Below are positions 53,451 through 62,433 of a stretch of DNA of 64,000 nt, one piece after another; positions within the stretch are counted from its first letter, which is position 1, and each line of letters starts with the position of its first letter. The notes below the pieces were generated by a model. The model had not been told where the DNA came from and made no database searches. It saw only the letters and a list, made by a program, of their open reading frames with translations. Both the position numbers and the translations under genes were made by a program. Source of the stretch: Oceanobacillus sp. CFH 90083 (GTDB taxonomy: Bacteria; Bacillota; Bacilli; Bacillales; Amphibacillaceae); NCBI RefSeq assembly GCF_009389585.1, contig NZ_VIYG01000002.1:1-64000 (forward strand). Reading direction: 5' to 3'.

Positions 53451-54242
53451 TTAGTCCCTCTGCAAATCATCTCTAGGAATGGCAATATTGGGAACATTCC
53501 CATCTCCCCCATAAAAATCAGGTACTTTCCCCATAATTGCCCCTCCATCTAAATATAGTTCGGTATGTACTGTTCTTACCTCTGATGTAAATGGCACAAT
53601 AATTTGTACATCTGCTTCTACATTAATATACAAAGACACCCACGCCCCGTTAATGCCAAACTCCTCTTCCTCACTGACAACATTTGTCCGTACCGCTCCA
53701 ACAACTTCCATGTTAATTGGAATTCTTGGTCCTAAATTAGCTAGTACAGAATTTCCGGTTATTTGTCCTAGAGGTATCTCAATCAGTGTAGGATCTACTT
53801 GAACCCTTCCATCGGCACCACCATCATATTCATACGGTTCATGAAGATTATGTTCAAATTCAAGCTGCTCTCCCCTATTAACATAAGTAAAAAATTCTTC
53901 AACCCGATCGGTAGCTATCCGATTAATTTCACTGATAACTGCCGGATTTCTATTATATGTTACTAAGTTTCCTTCATTATCATAGGTAATGGTAAGCATA
54001 TCTTCAAATCCATAATCCTCTACATAATTGACAGCAGAATTAATCGCTCTCGTAGCAAATTCATCCGCCTTTCGCTTTGCTATATCAATCACAATCGGTT
54101 CAACTTTAACATTGATTAAATAAAAGCTGAAACCAACGGCTGCAAAAAATAAAATAAATGTTAATATCAGAATGGAGCGCCGAGATGGATGTATTCTTCT
54201 TTTTCGAGCTGGCCGATACCGATATCGTTTTTTAAATCGCAA
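53451..54242 (-). CDS. yunB: Sporulation protein YunB
   Basis: A 263-residue protein with an Arg/Lys-rich start (RFKKRYRYRPARKRR), one transmembrane helix at about residues 25-46, and an external domain with KADEFATRAINSAVNYV and the C-terminal DFYGGDGNVPNIAIPRD. YunB is a sigma-E-dependent mother-cell protein of B. subtilis needed for normal sporulation. TTG start with AAGGGGGAG ahead. Gene order yunB-yunC-yunD matches B. subtilis. Confidence 0.9.
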   Translation of the reverse strand: MRFKKRYRYRPARKRRIHPSRRSILILTFILFFAAVGFSFYLINVKVEPIVIDIAKRKADEFATRAINSAVNYVEDYGFEDMLTITYDNEGNLVTYNRNPAVISEINRIATDRVEEFFTYVNRGEQLEFEHNLHEPYEYDGGADGRVQVDPTLIEIPLGQITGNSVLANLGPRIPINMEVVGAVRTNVVSEEEEFGINGAWVSLYINVEADVQIIVPFTSEVRTVHTELYLDGGAIMGKVPDFYGGDGNVPNIAIPRDDLQRD

Positions 54243-54423
54243 CCCAACTCCCCCTTTATCCTAATTTATGCACGTATTGAAGAAAATTAGAACAAGGGAA
54301 ATCAGATTGATTCACTGTGCCGGAGACAAAGCATCTCTGGTTTTATATAAAGAAAACTTGACAGGCAGACCTTGAAATAGTGCAGGGCTGCCCTGCTGGC
54401 TACACTTATACTTTAAAGTGTAA

Positions 54424-54476
54424 AAAAACACTTCCTTTGTTCCTTATTGCTAATAGCAGGTACAAAAGAAGTGCAC
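54424..54476 (-). terminator. Terminator after yunC
   Basis: CACTTCTTTTGTACC pairs with GGAACAAAGGAAGTG (one mismatch), ending in seven T on the minus strand. Confidence 0.85.
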
Positions 54477-54486
54477 GTTGAGTGTA

Positions 54487-54795
54487 TTATGATATTTTAA
54501 GTAATGCTTCTTTACCGGTCATACCTACTTCCCAGCCATGCTTCTTAGATGCATCTGTTATTTTTTGCAACGGCGCATGCAGCAATTGATCAATCGTTCT
54601 TACCCCCATTGCACGGCCTGCGATGACGTTTCTTTCTTTTAACTTAGGTATTTCATTAAAAATGTCAACATCGAGTGCAGCGCACATAATATAACCTACA
54701 TCGTTACTAATCGTTAATAAGGTTGTTTGTGGCAGTTCTACACTCACCGCTGTAAAAATAATTCCATCCACCTCAAGAGGTTCTACCGTAATCAT
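54487..54795 (-). CDS. yunC: YunC family protein (DUF1805)
   Basis: A 102-residue compact protein of the DUF1805 family: LLTISNDVGYIMCAALDVD near residue 27 and VIAGRAMGVRTIDQLLHAPL near 57. Function unknown. AGGGGG is seven bases before the ATG. It follows yunD by 81 bases and may share its transcript. Confidence 0.88.
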   Translation of the reverse strand: MITVEPLEVDGIIFTAVSVELPQTTLLTISNDVGYIMCAALDVDIFNEIPKLKERNVIAGRAMGVRTIDQLLHAPLQKITDASKKHGWEVGMTGKEALLKIS

Positions 54796-54876
54796 AAAAA
54801 AGCCCCCTCTGTTTTTCTCTCGTGATAAGTGTATGCAGAGGGAGGAAAGAACGTCACAGTTGAAAGGAAGAATAAC

Positions 54877-56271
54877 TCAGTACTGTTTGACAGCATAAGC
54901 TAATAAGTCACGCAAAAATTCCGGAACAAAATATTGCTTTTTCGCGGAACGTGCAATTTCTGGCAAGAGATGACCAAAGGTAAATGTATCTGCCGTAGCA
55001 ACATAGTATACTTTGTCGGGATTAATTGGATAGCCATCTTCTGTATAAACCTGCTTCACATAAATCTCTCCATTGCGGTGAAAAGCTGTTTCAACCTGAA
55101 TTCCCGAGAAAATCATTTCGCCCAGAATTTCTCCGCGAAAACCAAAGCCCTTTAATTTCAGTTCCGTAAAAGCAGGAGCTCGTGCAGCTCTAACGGTCTC
55201 TATGATTTGATCTCCTTTTAAATCAACAAGGACAGGATTAATCGGATGAGGACAAATCCGATGAATATCCCCTTTGGTAATTGCTCCAGCCGGCAGAGAA
55301 TCCAGCAATACACCAGCATTCAGCATGGCAATATCCGCATTGGTCCATTTCTTTAGCACTTTAGTCAAGGAATGGATAATCGGTGTCTCTGCAAACCATT
55401 TTACCTCCAAAGGCTCCTCAACGCTTGTCACAACCTGATCTAAATAATGATTTGCCTGATTTAACAGCTGCTGCAAATGCTCCTCTGTCTCCAAATCCTT
55501 CACACTATCCCGCAGATTAATGGCTGCTGCCTCTTTCGAAACAATTTTTTTCCTCTGATGATCCCAGATAATTTCTACTTCGCCCATATAGTAGCAATGC
55601 TTCCCTGCTGCTGTAATCAAAGTGTCATTTACTACTTCGCCCGCTTCTAATAAATGATGCGTATGCCCGCCAATAATCACATCAATATCCGGATAACGCC
55701 GGGCTATCTCCTGATCTACAGATATCCCCAAATGTGAAAGCAGAACAATCATATCCGATCCACTTTTCAATTCCTCTATATATTGTTCAATGATGTCAAA
55801 TTCGTTTTCTACATGCCAGTCAAGCAGCTCATAAAAGGCATTGAACGGTGCTGTTAAGCCTAAGAACCCTATTCTTATACCACTTTCAGTCGTAAATGTA
55901 TGCATGCGTTTTAACCAAAACGGCGTTAATGCATCTCTAGAAAATAAATTACTGCAAACAACCTGAAAATTTGCCTTATCATATAATCGATATAATTCCT
56001 GATGAGAGAGCGTGATGCCCTCATTATTCCCAAGCGTCACGATATCATAGCCTGCTTCATTTAATAATGCAACATTTGCCAGACCATTGGATGCTTCTGT
56101 AATCGGATGAGAACGGTCCACATGATCGCCAATATCCATTGTAAAGAAAGCTTCTTTATTTTCTTTCCTTAAGCCTTGCTTCTCTTTTAAACATGCTGTT
56201 ACTCTGGACCATTGCTCAAAATTACTATGCAAGTCATTGGTATAGTAAAAATAAACCTTCTCTTTAGACAT
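54877..56271 (-). CDS. yunD: Bifunctional metallophosphatase/5'-nucleotidase YunD
   Basis: A 464-residue two-domain enzyme. The N-terminal calcineurin-type domain has YYTNDLHSNF, DIGDHVDRS, TLGNNEG, LLSHLGIS and IGGHTHHLLE, the full di-metal site. The C-terminal 5'-nucleotidase domain begins near residue 290 (ETPIIHSLTKVLKK). No signal peptide, so it is cytoplasmic, unlike most UshA homologues. GGTGA lies ahead of the ATG. Probably co-transcribed with yunE, 12 bases upstream. Confidence 0.92.
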   Translation of the reverse strand: MSKEKVYFYYTNDLHSNFEQWSRVTACLKEKQGLRKENKEAFFTMDIGDHVDRSHPITEASNGLANVALLNEAGYDIVTLGNNEGITLSHQELYRLYDKANFQVVCSNLFSRDALTPFWLKRMHTFTTESGIRIGFLGLTAPFNAFYELLDWHVENEFDIIEQYIEELKSGSDMIVLLSHLGISVDQEIARRYPDIDVIIGGHTHHLLEAGEVVNDTLITAAGKHCYYMGEVEIIWDHQRKKIVSKEAAAINLRDSVKDLETEEHLQQLLNQANHYLDQVVTSVEEPLEVKWFAETPIIHSLTKVLKKWTNADIAMLNAGVLLDSLPAGAITKGDIHRICPHPINPVLVDLKGDQIIETVRAARAPAFTELKLKGFGFRGEILGEMIFSGIQVETAFHRNGEIYVKQVYTEDGYPINPDKVYYVATADTFTFGHLLPEIARSAKKQYFVPEFLRDLLAYAVKQY

Positions 56272-56283
56272 TCTTCACCGCCC

Positions 56284-57117
56284 CTAACCGATTCCTTGTA
56301 AAATCATACGAATTCCCATAATAATTAATAAGATTCTTAAAAGCAGCTCCAACAACGAGCTAGAAATCTTTTGATTCGTGAATGCACCCAGCTTACCGCC
56401 AATCCAGGCACCAGGTATAAAGAAAAGCACATAAGTCCATTCTATATTGCCAAGTGCAACATGCGTGATGCTTCCAAACAAGCTGACGAAAATAATCATA
56501 AACATCGATGTCGCCGTTGCGATATGCGCTGGGAAACCAAATATGAGCAGCATAACCGGAACCATGATAGCTCCTCCGCCTATGCCGAAAAAGCCCGACA
56601 GCATCCCGACAAAAAAAGCAATTACAATAGCAGGTACTGCCCGAATTTTATATGTATATAATGTTGTTCCTAATTTTGCTTGGCGAGATCCCTTTTCTGA
56701 TATATCCACCTTTCGAGGCTGCATTCCTTTTAATTGCCGGTAAAAAAGAATCGCTGCAATAAAAATAATTAATACACCAAAATAAATATAGAATGTATTC
56801 GCCTGAACATATTGATTTAACCAGGCACCGCACATGCTCCCGGGAATACTTCCAATCAAAAACAGTCCGCCTGCTTTATAATCAATCCGCTTTGTTTTTG
56901 CAAAAGCCAGTGCAGAAGAAACACCGGTAAAAAACATTACCAATAAAGACATCGCTACAACGGTTTGCGGTGTTACCCATTCAAATCCTTCTATATTTCC
57001 ATTCGCAAGGAAGAGCAAGGGAATTAAAACAACGCCACCTCCTAAACCCGCCAGACTTCCAACAAAAGCTGCCAGCATAGCGATAACGAAACAAATCAGA
57101 ATTACTAATAGCAACAA
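56284..57117 (-). CDS. yunE: TauE/SafE-family anion permease YunE
   Basis: A membrane protein of about 277 residues with eight helices in two halves, each starting with a GxxGGGGxxxxP-type motif: SLAGLGGGVVLIPLLF near residue 20 and GFFGIGGGAIMVPVML near 180. The family exports or imports sulfite, sulfonates or similar anions; the substrate here is unknown. The start is unclear: GGAAGG is five to eight bases before two adjacent TTG codons (57117, 57114), while a GTG at 57123 is too close. Confidence 0.85.
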   Translation of the reverse strand: MLLLVILICFVIAMLAAFVGSLAGLGGGVVLIPLLFLANGNIEGFEWVTPQTVVAMSLLVMFFTGVSSALAFAKTKRIDYKAGGLFLIGSIPGSMCGAWLNQYVQANTFYIYFGVLIIFIAAILFYRQLKGMQPRKVDISEKGSRQAKLGTTLYTYKIRAVPAIVIAFFVGMLSGFFGIGGGAIMVPVMLLIFGFPAHIATATSMFMIIFVSLFGSITHVALGNIEWTYVLFFIPGAWIGGKLGAFTNQKISSSLLELLLRILLIIMGIRMILQGIG

Positions 57118-57332
57118 GCACACCTTCCTTCAATCATTATTAGGAGTAAGGACTCCCAATCTCCATGAATGTGCAGATGAAAACTCAATAAGTCGAAAAA
57201 GACATCCACGTCCGATTCGTTAGAGATCCCCGCTTCAAATTTTATTAAAAAATGAAGTGGCAGGAGTATCCATATGTAATCATATCATATTGGGAGATAG
57301 ATGAAAGTGAACAAGCTTTTTCATTATATATT

Positions 57333-57374
57333 AAAAATAAGGATACCACCTTCTCAGGATAATATCCTTATTTC
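57333..57374 (-). terminator. Terminator of the ydj-like operon
   Basis: AAATAAGGATA and TATCCTTATTT form an 11-bp stem with a 17-base loop; T-rich on the minus strand, 20 bases after the ydjI stop. Confidence 0.8.
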
Positions 57375-57391
57375 CTTATCTATTTTTGTAC

Positions 57392-58453
57392 TTAAACCAG
57401 CTTATGTCCACAATTCCCACAGAAATTCATGCCCTGTGTTTTACTTCCGCAATTCGGACAGAAGTTTGGAATAGATCCGTTTCCATTATTATTTGCAGTC
57501 TGCTGATTCTCATTTGATTGATTTTGCTGCTGATTTTGGTTTTGTTGCCCACTTTGATTCTGTTGCTGATTTTGCTGCTGTTGATTCGCCGAATTTTGCT
57601 GATTTGCGCCGCTCATCATTTCTTTCGCCATCTGCATTCCCATCATCATCCCGGCCATATCAGTGGCTGAGTTGCCACCATTTGATTTTCCTGAAGCAAT
57701 CGCATCTGTCACAGCAACATCTTTATAACGTCCCATATCACCAATCATGCCATGTGAAGCCGTTTTGTTAATCATATCCTGAATTTCTTTCGGATAATTA
57801 AAGCTCATAATTTGAAAGCCAGTAATCTCAAAACCGTCCTGATTGACCTGTTTATCTAAATCTTCTTTGATTCCCTCGCTGATTTCAAAGGAGTTTGCCT
57901 GAAGATTGAACATATCCTTGCCTTCTTTAGTAATCCACTTCATCAATAACTGGTCTAAAATCGCGGTAATTCTGAGACGAATATCTTCTACAAGATAGCT
58001 GTTCTTCACCCCGGCGATATTATCAATAAGCTTTACATAATCCTTTACGGTAAATTGAAATGTTCCATTGGCACGAATCGGTATACCGCCTGGAAGCTGT
58101 GGTGAAGGAATATTAATAGCATTTTTCGTTCCCCATTTTACGGTAAACTGTTTTGTATTTACAAACAGTACTTCCACACGCATTCCACTGTTAAAACCAA
58201 ATTTAAATCCTTTTAATGTTGATAAGAAAGGAATAATATCAGATTCAATTTCATAGTCTCCTGACTCTTTAAAAACCCCTTCAATTTTACCCTGGTTAAA
58301 AAAGATAGCATCCTGTCCGGGATAAATAATTAATTTACTTCCTTTTTTAATTTCACGATTATTCCATTTCCAGAAAATCATATCATCACGAAATTCTTTC
58401 CATTCTACAACATTTGCTAATTGTCCTCTAAAAAAACCCATTAATTTGTTCAT
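57392..58453 (-). CDS. ydjI: SPFH-domain protein with C-terminal zinc ribbon (YdjI)
   Basis: A 353-residue protein. The SPFH/virion-core domain covers about residues 20-240 (FRDDMIFWKWNNREIKKGSK at its start). A Met-rich stretch (MAGMMMGMQMAKEMM) and a Gln/Asn-rich low-complexity linker of about 45 residues follow, then a double-CxxC zinc ribbon (FCPNCGSKT and FCGNCGHKL) at the end. SPFH proteins organise membrane domains; YdjI recruits PspA in B. subtilis. Last gene of a sigma-W-type operon. The ATG 58453 abuts AGAGG; an ATG four codons later is possible. Confidence 0.92.
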   Translation of the reverse strand: MNKLMGFFRGQLANVVEWKEFRDDMIFWKWNNREIKKGSKLIIYPGQDAIFFNQGKIEGVFKESGDYEIESDIIPFLSTLKGFKFGFNSGMRVEVLFVNTKQFTVKWGTKNAINIPSPQLPGGIPIRANGTFQFTVKDYVKLIDNIAGVKNSYLVEDIRLRITAILDQLLMKWITKEGKDMFNLQANSFEISEGIKEDLDKQVNQDGFEITGFQIMSFNYPKEIQDMINKTASHGMIGDMGRYKDVAVTDAIASGKSNGGNSATDMAGMMMGMQMAKEMMSGANQQNSANQQQQNQQQNQSGQQNQNQQQNQSNENQQTANNNGNGSIPNFCPNCGSKTQGMNFCGNCGHKLV

Positions 58454-58482
58454 CCTCTCTATTCTATCTGGGACTCTATAAA

Positions 58483-59259
58483 TTAAAACTTCCCACGTGC
58501 TCCAGAGTGTGAATGCCCGCCTCTTGTCATTCCGCCGCCACCACGACCGCCTCCAGAACTTTTTTGAATTTTAGTTCTCGTTACAGATTTACGTAAAAAT
58601 CTGTCAGATTTACTTTTTACACGTGTATTATCAGTATCAAGATACGTACTCGCATTAACAGTCACACGCCCACCCATATTAAAAATCATTGAGCCAACGA
58701 TAGCTCCTCCAATTATAACAGCTACTAATAAATGAAACCATGTCTGAAGTAAAAAACCATCCGGATTTACAAGTGGACTAACACCCATATATTGATCTAC
58801 TTTTTCAAAAAATAATAAACCCGCATCATAATAATTATCTGCTGATAAATCTGGAATTAGCTGATCAACTATTTGCTGTGCACGATCATTGTTTACATAT
58901 TTTTCTCCTTCATAAAAACCTGCCACATATAAATCTCGATCTCCTGGACCACCGGTAAAATCAAGACCAAGAATAACAGTATCTCCATACTCTTGATTGT
59001 AACCGGGCTTCATATCATCATAGAAATCCTGAATATATGGTTTAATATCCCTTCCATCCGAAGCATTCTTCGTTAGAATAAGGATATCGATTTCATTTTC
59101 TTCACTGTATTCAGCCGCTCTCTGCTCCAGATCTGTCTGCTCGTTATCCGTAAATATATTTGCATCATCATAGATATACTGTTTCTCTGCAAAAACACCA
59201 GGTATAATAAATAAAGATATAAGTAAAAGGCTACTGACTGTGATCAAATACTTTCTCAT
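58483..59259 (-). CDS. ydjH: TPM-domain membrane protein YdjH
   Basis: A 258-residue protein: signal peptide (residues 1-24, cleaved after VFA), an extracytoplasmic TPM domain (about 30-170, YDDANIFTDNEQTDLEQRA), one transmembrane helix (about 187-207), and a cytosolic Gly-rich tail SSGGGRGGGGMTRGGHSHSG. TPM domains occur in membrane-repair and photosystem-repair proteins. Its start overlaps the ydjG stop by four bases (ATGA), so it is translationally coupled. Confidence 0.9.
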   Translation of the reverse strand: MRKYLITVSSLLLISLFIIPGVFAEKQYIYDDANIFTDNEQTDLEQRAAEYSEENEIDILILTKNASDGRDIKPYIQDFYDDMKPGYNQEYGDTVILGLDFTGGPGDRDLYVAGFYEGEKYVNNDRAQQIVDQLIPDLSADNYYDAGLLFFEKVDQYMGVSPLVNPDGFLLQTWFHLLVAVIIGGAIVGSMIFNMGGRVTVNASTYLDTDNTRVKSKSDRFLRKSVTRTKIQKSSGGGRGGGGMTRGGHSHSGARGKF

Positions 59260-60284
59260 AGAATATCACCGCCCAGCATAATAGCTATCGTTTTAAATAA
59301 AACAAACAATCCGCTGGAAATCCCAAAAAACCAAGCAGCTGCCTTCGAATAGCTCAGCGGCGGTTTGCCGACAATTTTCCCCGTCTGCCCATTCATTGCA
59401 AAGGTATGCTCCTGCTGGTCAAAATCATAATAGACCATCCAGACAGGCAAAAGAACATAATAGCTTTTTTTCTTCTTTGTGCGAATATTTTTCTGCTGGT
59501 AGCTGACAGAATTATACCCCTGGATGGTGGAAGCAATATAAGTATCCATAAAGCCTTGAATCTTTGCCTTTACCCGATCATACAATTCGTCATCCGTATA
59601 ATTATATTTTTCAGCTAAATAGCCTGCTAAATACGGCGTTTTAAAGCCCTCCAGCCTGTTATAATCATAAGGCTCCAGTTTATCCATCAGCTCATCATTC
59701 ATTTTTTCCGATGCATCGACAGGAACTTTTAAATAGCTGATATCAATATCTCGATAAACCTGATAATACTTGGTTTCTGTATAATTATAATCCCCGCGCC
59801 GGTATTTGCGCACTTTGGTTCCGGTTGCCTTCACATCTACATCATTAACTAAATCATACATCCAAAACGGGACATACATTCCTGTAATATTTTTCACACG
59901 ATCTGCGGTCATAAATCCCTTTGGCGTCAGCCTTCCATTTTTACACCATTTTTTAAATGCCTGCATCGCTTCCTCTTTACTAATGGTAAAAGGAATTACT
60001 TTAGCAGGTGCTAAGTCACCCGATAACCGGTCAGCAAGTACCACTCCGGCACCACAGAAACTGCATGAGGTTGCTGTTGTATCTGCATCTGTCAGAACAA
60101 CCGCACCACAATTCTCACAATGATATTCCTTCGCTTCATCCTCTTCAAAGGACTGTGTAATATTGACATCATCAAAAGTATCAATATGCTCCTCATGCCC
60201 GCAGCTGTCACATGCCAAGTGACCAGAAGCACTGTCAAACCCCATATCTGCACCACAGTTGGGACATTTATAATGTACTAGCAT
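59256..60284 (-). CDS. ydjG: Double zinc-ribbon membrane protein YdjG
   Basis: A 342-residue protein with two N-terminal zinc ribbons: CPNCGADMG...CDSCGHEE and CENCGAVV...CSFCGAG (residues 6-80). A middle region rich in Tyr (RKYRRGDYNYTETKYYQVYR) and a C-terminal transmembrane helix (about 318-338) follow. YdjG and YdjH together hold PspA at the membrane in B. subtilis. Second gene of the operon, 11 bases after the coiled-coil gene. Confidence 0.9.
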   Translation of the reverse strand: MLVHYKCPNCGADMGFDSASGHLACDSCGHEEHIDTFDDVNITQSFEEDEAKEYHCENCGAVVLTDADTTATSCSFCGAGVVLADRLSGDLAPAKVIPFTISKEEAMQAFKKWCKNGRLTPKGFMTADRVKNITGMYVPFWMYDLVNDVDVKATGTKVRKYRRGDYNYTETKYYQVYRDIDISYLKVPVDASEKMNDELMDKLEPYDYNRLEGFKTPYLAGYLAEKYNYTDDELYDRVKAKIQGFMDTYIASTIQGYNSVSYQQKNIRTKKKKSYYVLLPVWMVYYDFDQQEHTFAMNGQTGKIVGKPPLSYSKAAAWFFGISSGLFVLFKTIAIMLGGDIL

Positions 60285-60295
60285 CTGTTTTCACC

Positions 60296-60805
60296 TCATT
60301 TTTCTGACCGTAATTCAAGCAGTGCCTCTGCTTCAGCAAGCTCAAACTGGATCTTCTCTTCTTCTGCTTTTGTGTATTTTATCATATCTGCTTCCTTTTC
60401 TTTTGCTGCTGTCTCCCGCTCCAGTGCATCAAGATGATCAAAGGTCTCTGAAAATGTCTGAGTCATTCGATCATAGCTTTGCTGGAAAGGAAGCAGCTGC
60501 GTTTCTAAATCATATTTTTGCTTTTGTAATTTTTCAATTTCTTTTTGTGCTGCTTCTTTTTGCATTTGAAAACGTTTTTTTTCATGTGCCTGCTCTGTGC
60601 TCTGCTCATATCTGGTAAACTTATCTGCCAGCTCTTCCTGTGCAAATATTTTTTCGTTTGTCCTAGTAATGTTCATTTGAATGGTATCTATTTTAGCATG
60701 CATTTCCCGCATCACTCTATCCATCTCTTTTTTGCTCTTTCGCATGTTTTGCCTATTTTTCTTTGCTTCTCGTTCAGATGAATGAAAGCCTTTAAAAAAA
60801 CCCAT
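60296..60805 (-). CDS. Coiled-coil protein in the PspA/YdjF position
   Basis: A 169-residue protein, nearly all charged helical heptads from residue 10 to 165 (EREAKKNRQNMRKSKKEMDR onward). It occupies the place of pspA (ydjF) in B. subtilis, but true PspA is about 227 residues and has an amphipathic N-terminal helix; this one begins MGFFKGFHSSERE and is shorter. It may be a divergent or reduced PspA-like scaffold. First gene after a sigma-W promoter; GAAGGGA is nine bases before the ATG. Confidence 0.8.
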   Translation of the reverse strand: MGFFKGFHSSEREAKKNRQNMRKSKKEMDRVMREMHAKIDTIQMNITRTNEKIFAQEELADKFTRYEQSTEQAHEKKRFQMQKEAAQKEIEKLQKQKYDLETQLLPFQQSYDRMTQTFSETFDHLDALERETAAKEKEADMIKYTKAEEEKIQFELAEAEALLELRSEK

Positions 60806-60842
60806 TCTGAATCATTCCCTTCTTTCTTAACTTAAATAGTTG

Positions 60843-60868
60843 TACGTATGAACGTGAAAAAGGTTTCA
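60843..60868 (-). promoter_or_regulatory. Sigma-W (ECF) promoter of the ydj-like operon
   Basis: On the minus strand TGAAAC (60863-60868), a 16-base spacer and CGTA (60843-60846), an exact match to the B. subtilis sigma-W consensus, 38 bases before the start of the coiled-coil gene. Confidence 0.88.
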
Positions 60869-60905
60869 ATGCCTTCTCTCCTCTTACATCTGTAACTAAG
60901 CTTCT

Positions 60906-61378
60906 AAACTATTAATTACCTTAAAGAATACCTTGCTTTCTCTCAGATTTCTAATCATCTTTTTAAAAATTGAAATTTCTTTTACACATTTGTAACGCAA
61001 AGAGCATTTTGACATGAAAATGAAATGAAAAATCCGGTAAAACAACCTGATAATATTGAATAAACAAGCCTTGGAACTTGTCGATTCATGTAATATATTT
61101 TAATAATTTGTTATGGTTCCTTAAAAATATGGTCACCTTCTTGTGATATCACTATGTTACCTTGTACATAGTGAAAATAAAAGTTCAGCGAAAGTATTGC
61201 TGAATGAAATCACAGTGTGTACGTCCGTTGTCCCCACCTGCTTCCATTGATTTGTACTTCCCTATTACATCATGATAGAGGGATTTACGGACAATCACAC
61301 GATGGTTTGAGCGAAATCTTTTACATAGGTTTCTATTTTTCAACAACATTATACTACAAATTCTAAGGAGGAATTCTT
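60906..61378 (+). other. Long structured leader of the NlpC/P60 gene
   Basis: No gene is supported. Two clear hairpins lie within 230 bases of the TTG start: CACTATGT/ACATAGTG with an eight-base loop (61150-61173), and TTCAGC/GCTGAA (61184-61204). A TTGACA at 61009 has no matching -10 at the right distance, so the promoter is not placed. No T-box, L-box, c-di-AMP or other known riboswitch core was recognised. Confidence 0.5.
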
Positions 61379-62323
61379 TTGGCACCATTAAATCTTAATA
61401 CAAAAAAATATGTTATTTCTACTGCCTTTGCAACAACTCTTGCACTTACTCCAGTGGTAGGCTCCAGTGTATTTGCAAATGCGGGAGAAGGATCTTCAGC
61501 CGGAGATATCACCTACGAGGAAAGTATTCTCCCTGAAATACAGGAGGAACAGCCTTCTGAGGAAGAAACGCCATCTGCAACAGTTAATTCTTCTCTTATT
61601 CAACAAGGTGATTCAGGTTCAAACGTAGAAAATATACAAAGCGCCCTGCACAATCTGGGCTACTCTTCCAGTAATGTAGATGGTATTTTTGGTGAGCTTA
61701 CTGCTCAAGACGTAAGGAATTTCCAATCAGATCAAGGATTACAAGTAGATGGTATTGTAGGACCTAATACTGCTGCTGCATTAGATACTCCTGCTGATTC
61801 AGTTTCTGAGCAGCCTACAGAAGACTCCACTAATTCAGAATCCAGTGAAAGCGGCATTGTTATTGAAGAAGTAGATAATTCCAGCTCTGATGACTCTGGG
61901 GAATCTAGTAATTCCAGCGAATCAGAAACGCCATCTGCGAGTGGAGCAAATATCGTTGCGGCAGCTGAAAGTGCATTAGGAATTCCTTATCAATTTGGAG
62001 CATATACACCAGGAGATCCAAATCCTTCTGCATTAGACAGCAGTGGGTTGATTAACTATACATTTGAACAAGTAGGCATCAGTGTTTCCCGTACACATGC
62101 TGAAATGTGGGCAAATGACGGTGTGCATGTAGATTCTCCAAGCCCTGGTGATGTGGTTTTCTTTGAAGGAACTTACGATACACCTGGTGCATCACATAGT
62201 GGAATTTACATTGGTAACAATCAAATGATCCACGCAAGCAGCGGCAGTGGTCAAATGGTTGTAGCTGATATGAGCATTGACTATTGGCAAAATCATTATC
62301 TTGGAGCTAAATCATTCCAATAA
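61379..62323 (+). CDS. Secreted NlpC/P60-domain protein with Ser in place of catalytic Cys
   Basis: A 314-residue exported protein: signal peptide to about residue 35 (SSVFANA), a peptidoglycan-binding type 1 domain at about 72-130 (QQGDSGSNVENIQSALHNLG; DGIVGPNTAAAL), a Ser/Glu/Asp-rich linker at 135-195, and a C-terminal NlpC/P60 domain. The family active site DCSG reads DSSG here (codon AGC at 62039-62041, Ser221), while the His region SHSGIYIGN and IHASS are kept. So the cell-wall endopeptidase chemistry is likely lost or changed. TTG start with AAGGAGG seven bases upstream. Very acidic, fitting a halotolerant exported protein. Confidence 0.9.
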   Translation: MAPLNLNTKKYVISTAFATTLALTPVVGSSVFANAGEGSSAGDITYEESILPEIQEEQPSEEETPSATVNSSLIQQGDSGSNVENIQSALHNLGYSSSNVDGIFGELTAQDVRNFQSDQGLQVDGIVGPNTAAALDTPADSVSEQPTEDSTNSESSESGIVIEEVDNSSSDDSGESSNSSESETPSASGANIVAAAESALGIPYQFGAYTPGDPNPSALDSSGLINYTFEQVGISVSRTHAEMWANDGVHVDSPSPGDVVFFEGTYDTPGASHSGIYIGNNQMIHASSGSGQMVVADMSIDYWQNHYLGAKSFQ

Positions 62324-62327
62324 TTAT

Positions 62328-62363
62328 AAAAAAACAAGCGTGAATAATTACGCTTGTTTTTTT
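62328..62363. terminator. Terminator after the NlpC/P60 gene
   Basis: AAAAAAACAAGCGT and ACGCTTGTTTTTTT form a perfect 14-bp stem. Confidence 0.92.
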
Positions 62364-62433
62364 ATGTCTACTATTCTAACTATCTATTGTTATAATATAA
62401 TAGATATCATTCAATCTAAAGGAGCTGATTTAA

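Noticed and set aside
60976-61378. c-di-AMP (ydaO) riboswitch ahead of the NlpC/P60 gene
   Set aside because: Expected by analogy with Bacillus wall hydrolases, but the conserved core blocks are not present on the plus strand.
61185-61388. 67-codon minus-strand frame in the NlpC/P60 leader
   Set aside because: Its start lies across the ribosome site of the opposite gene and no domain is visible.
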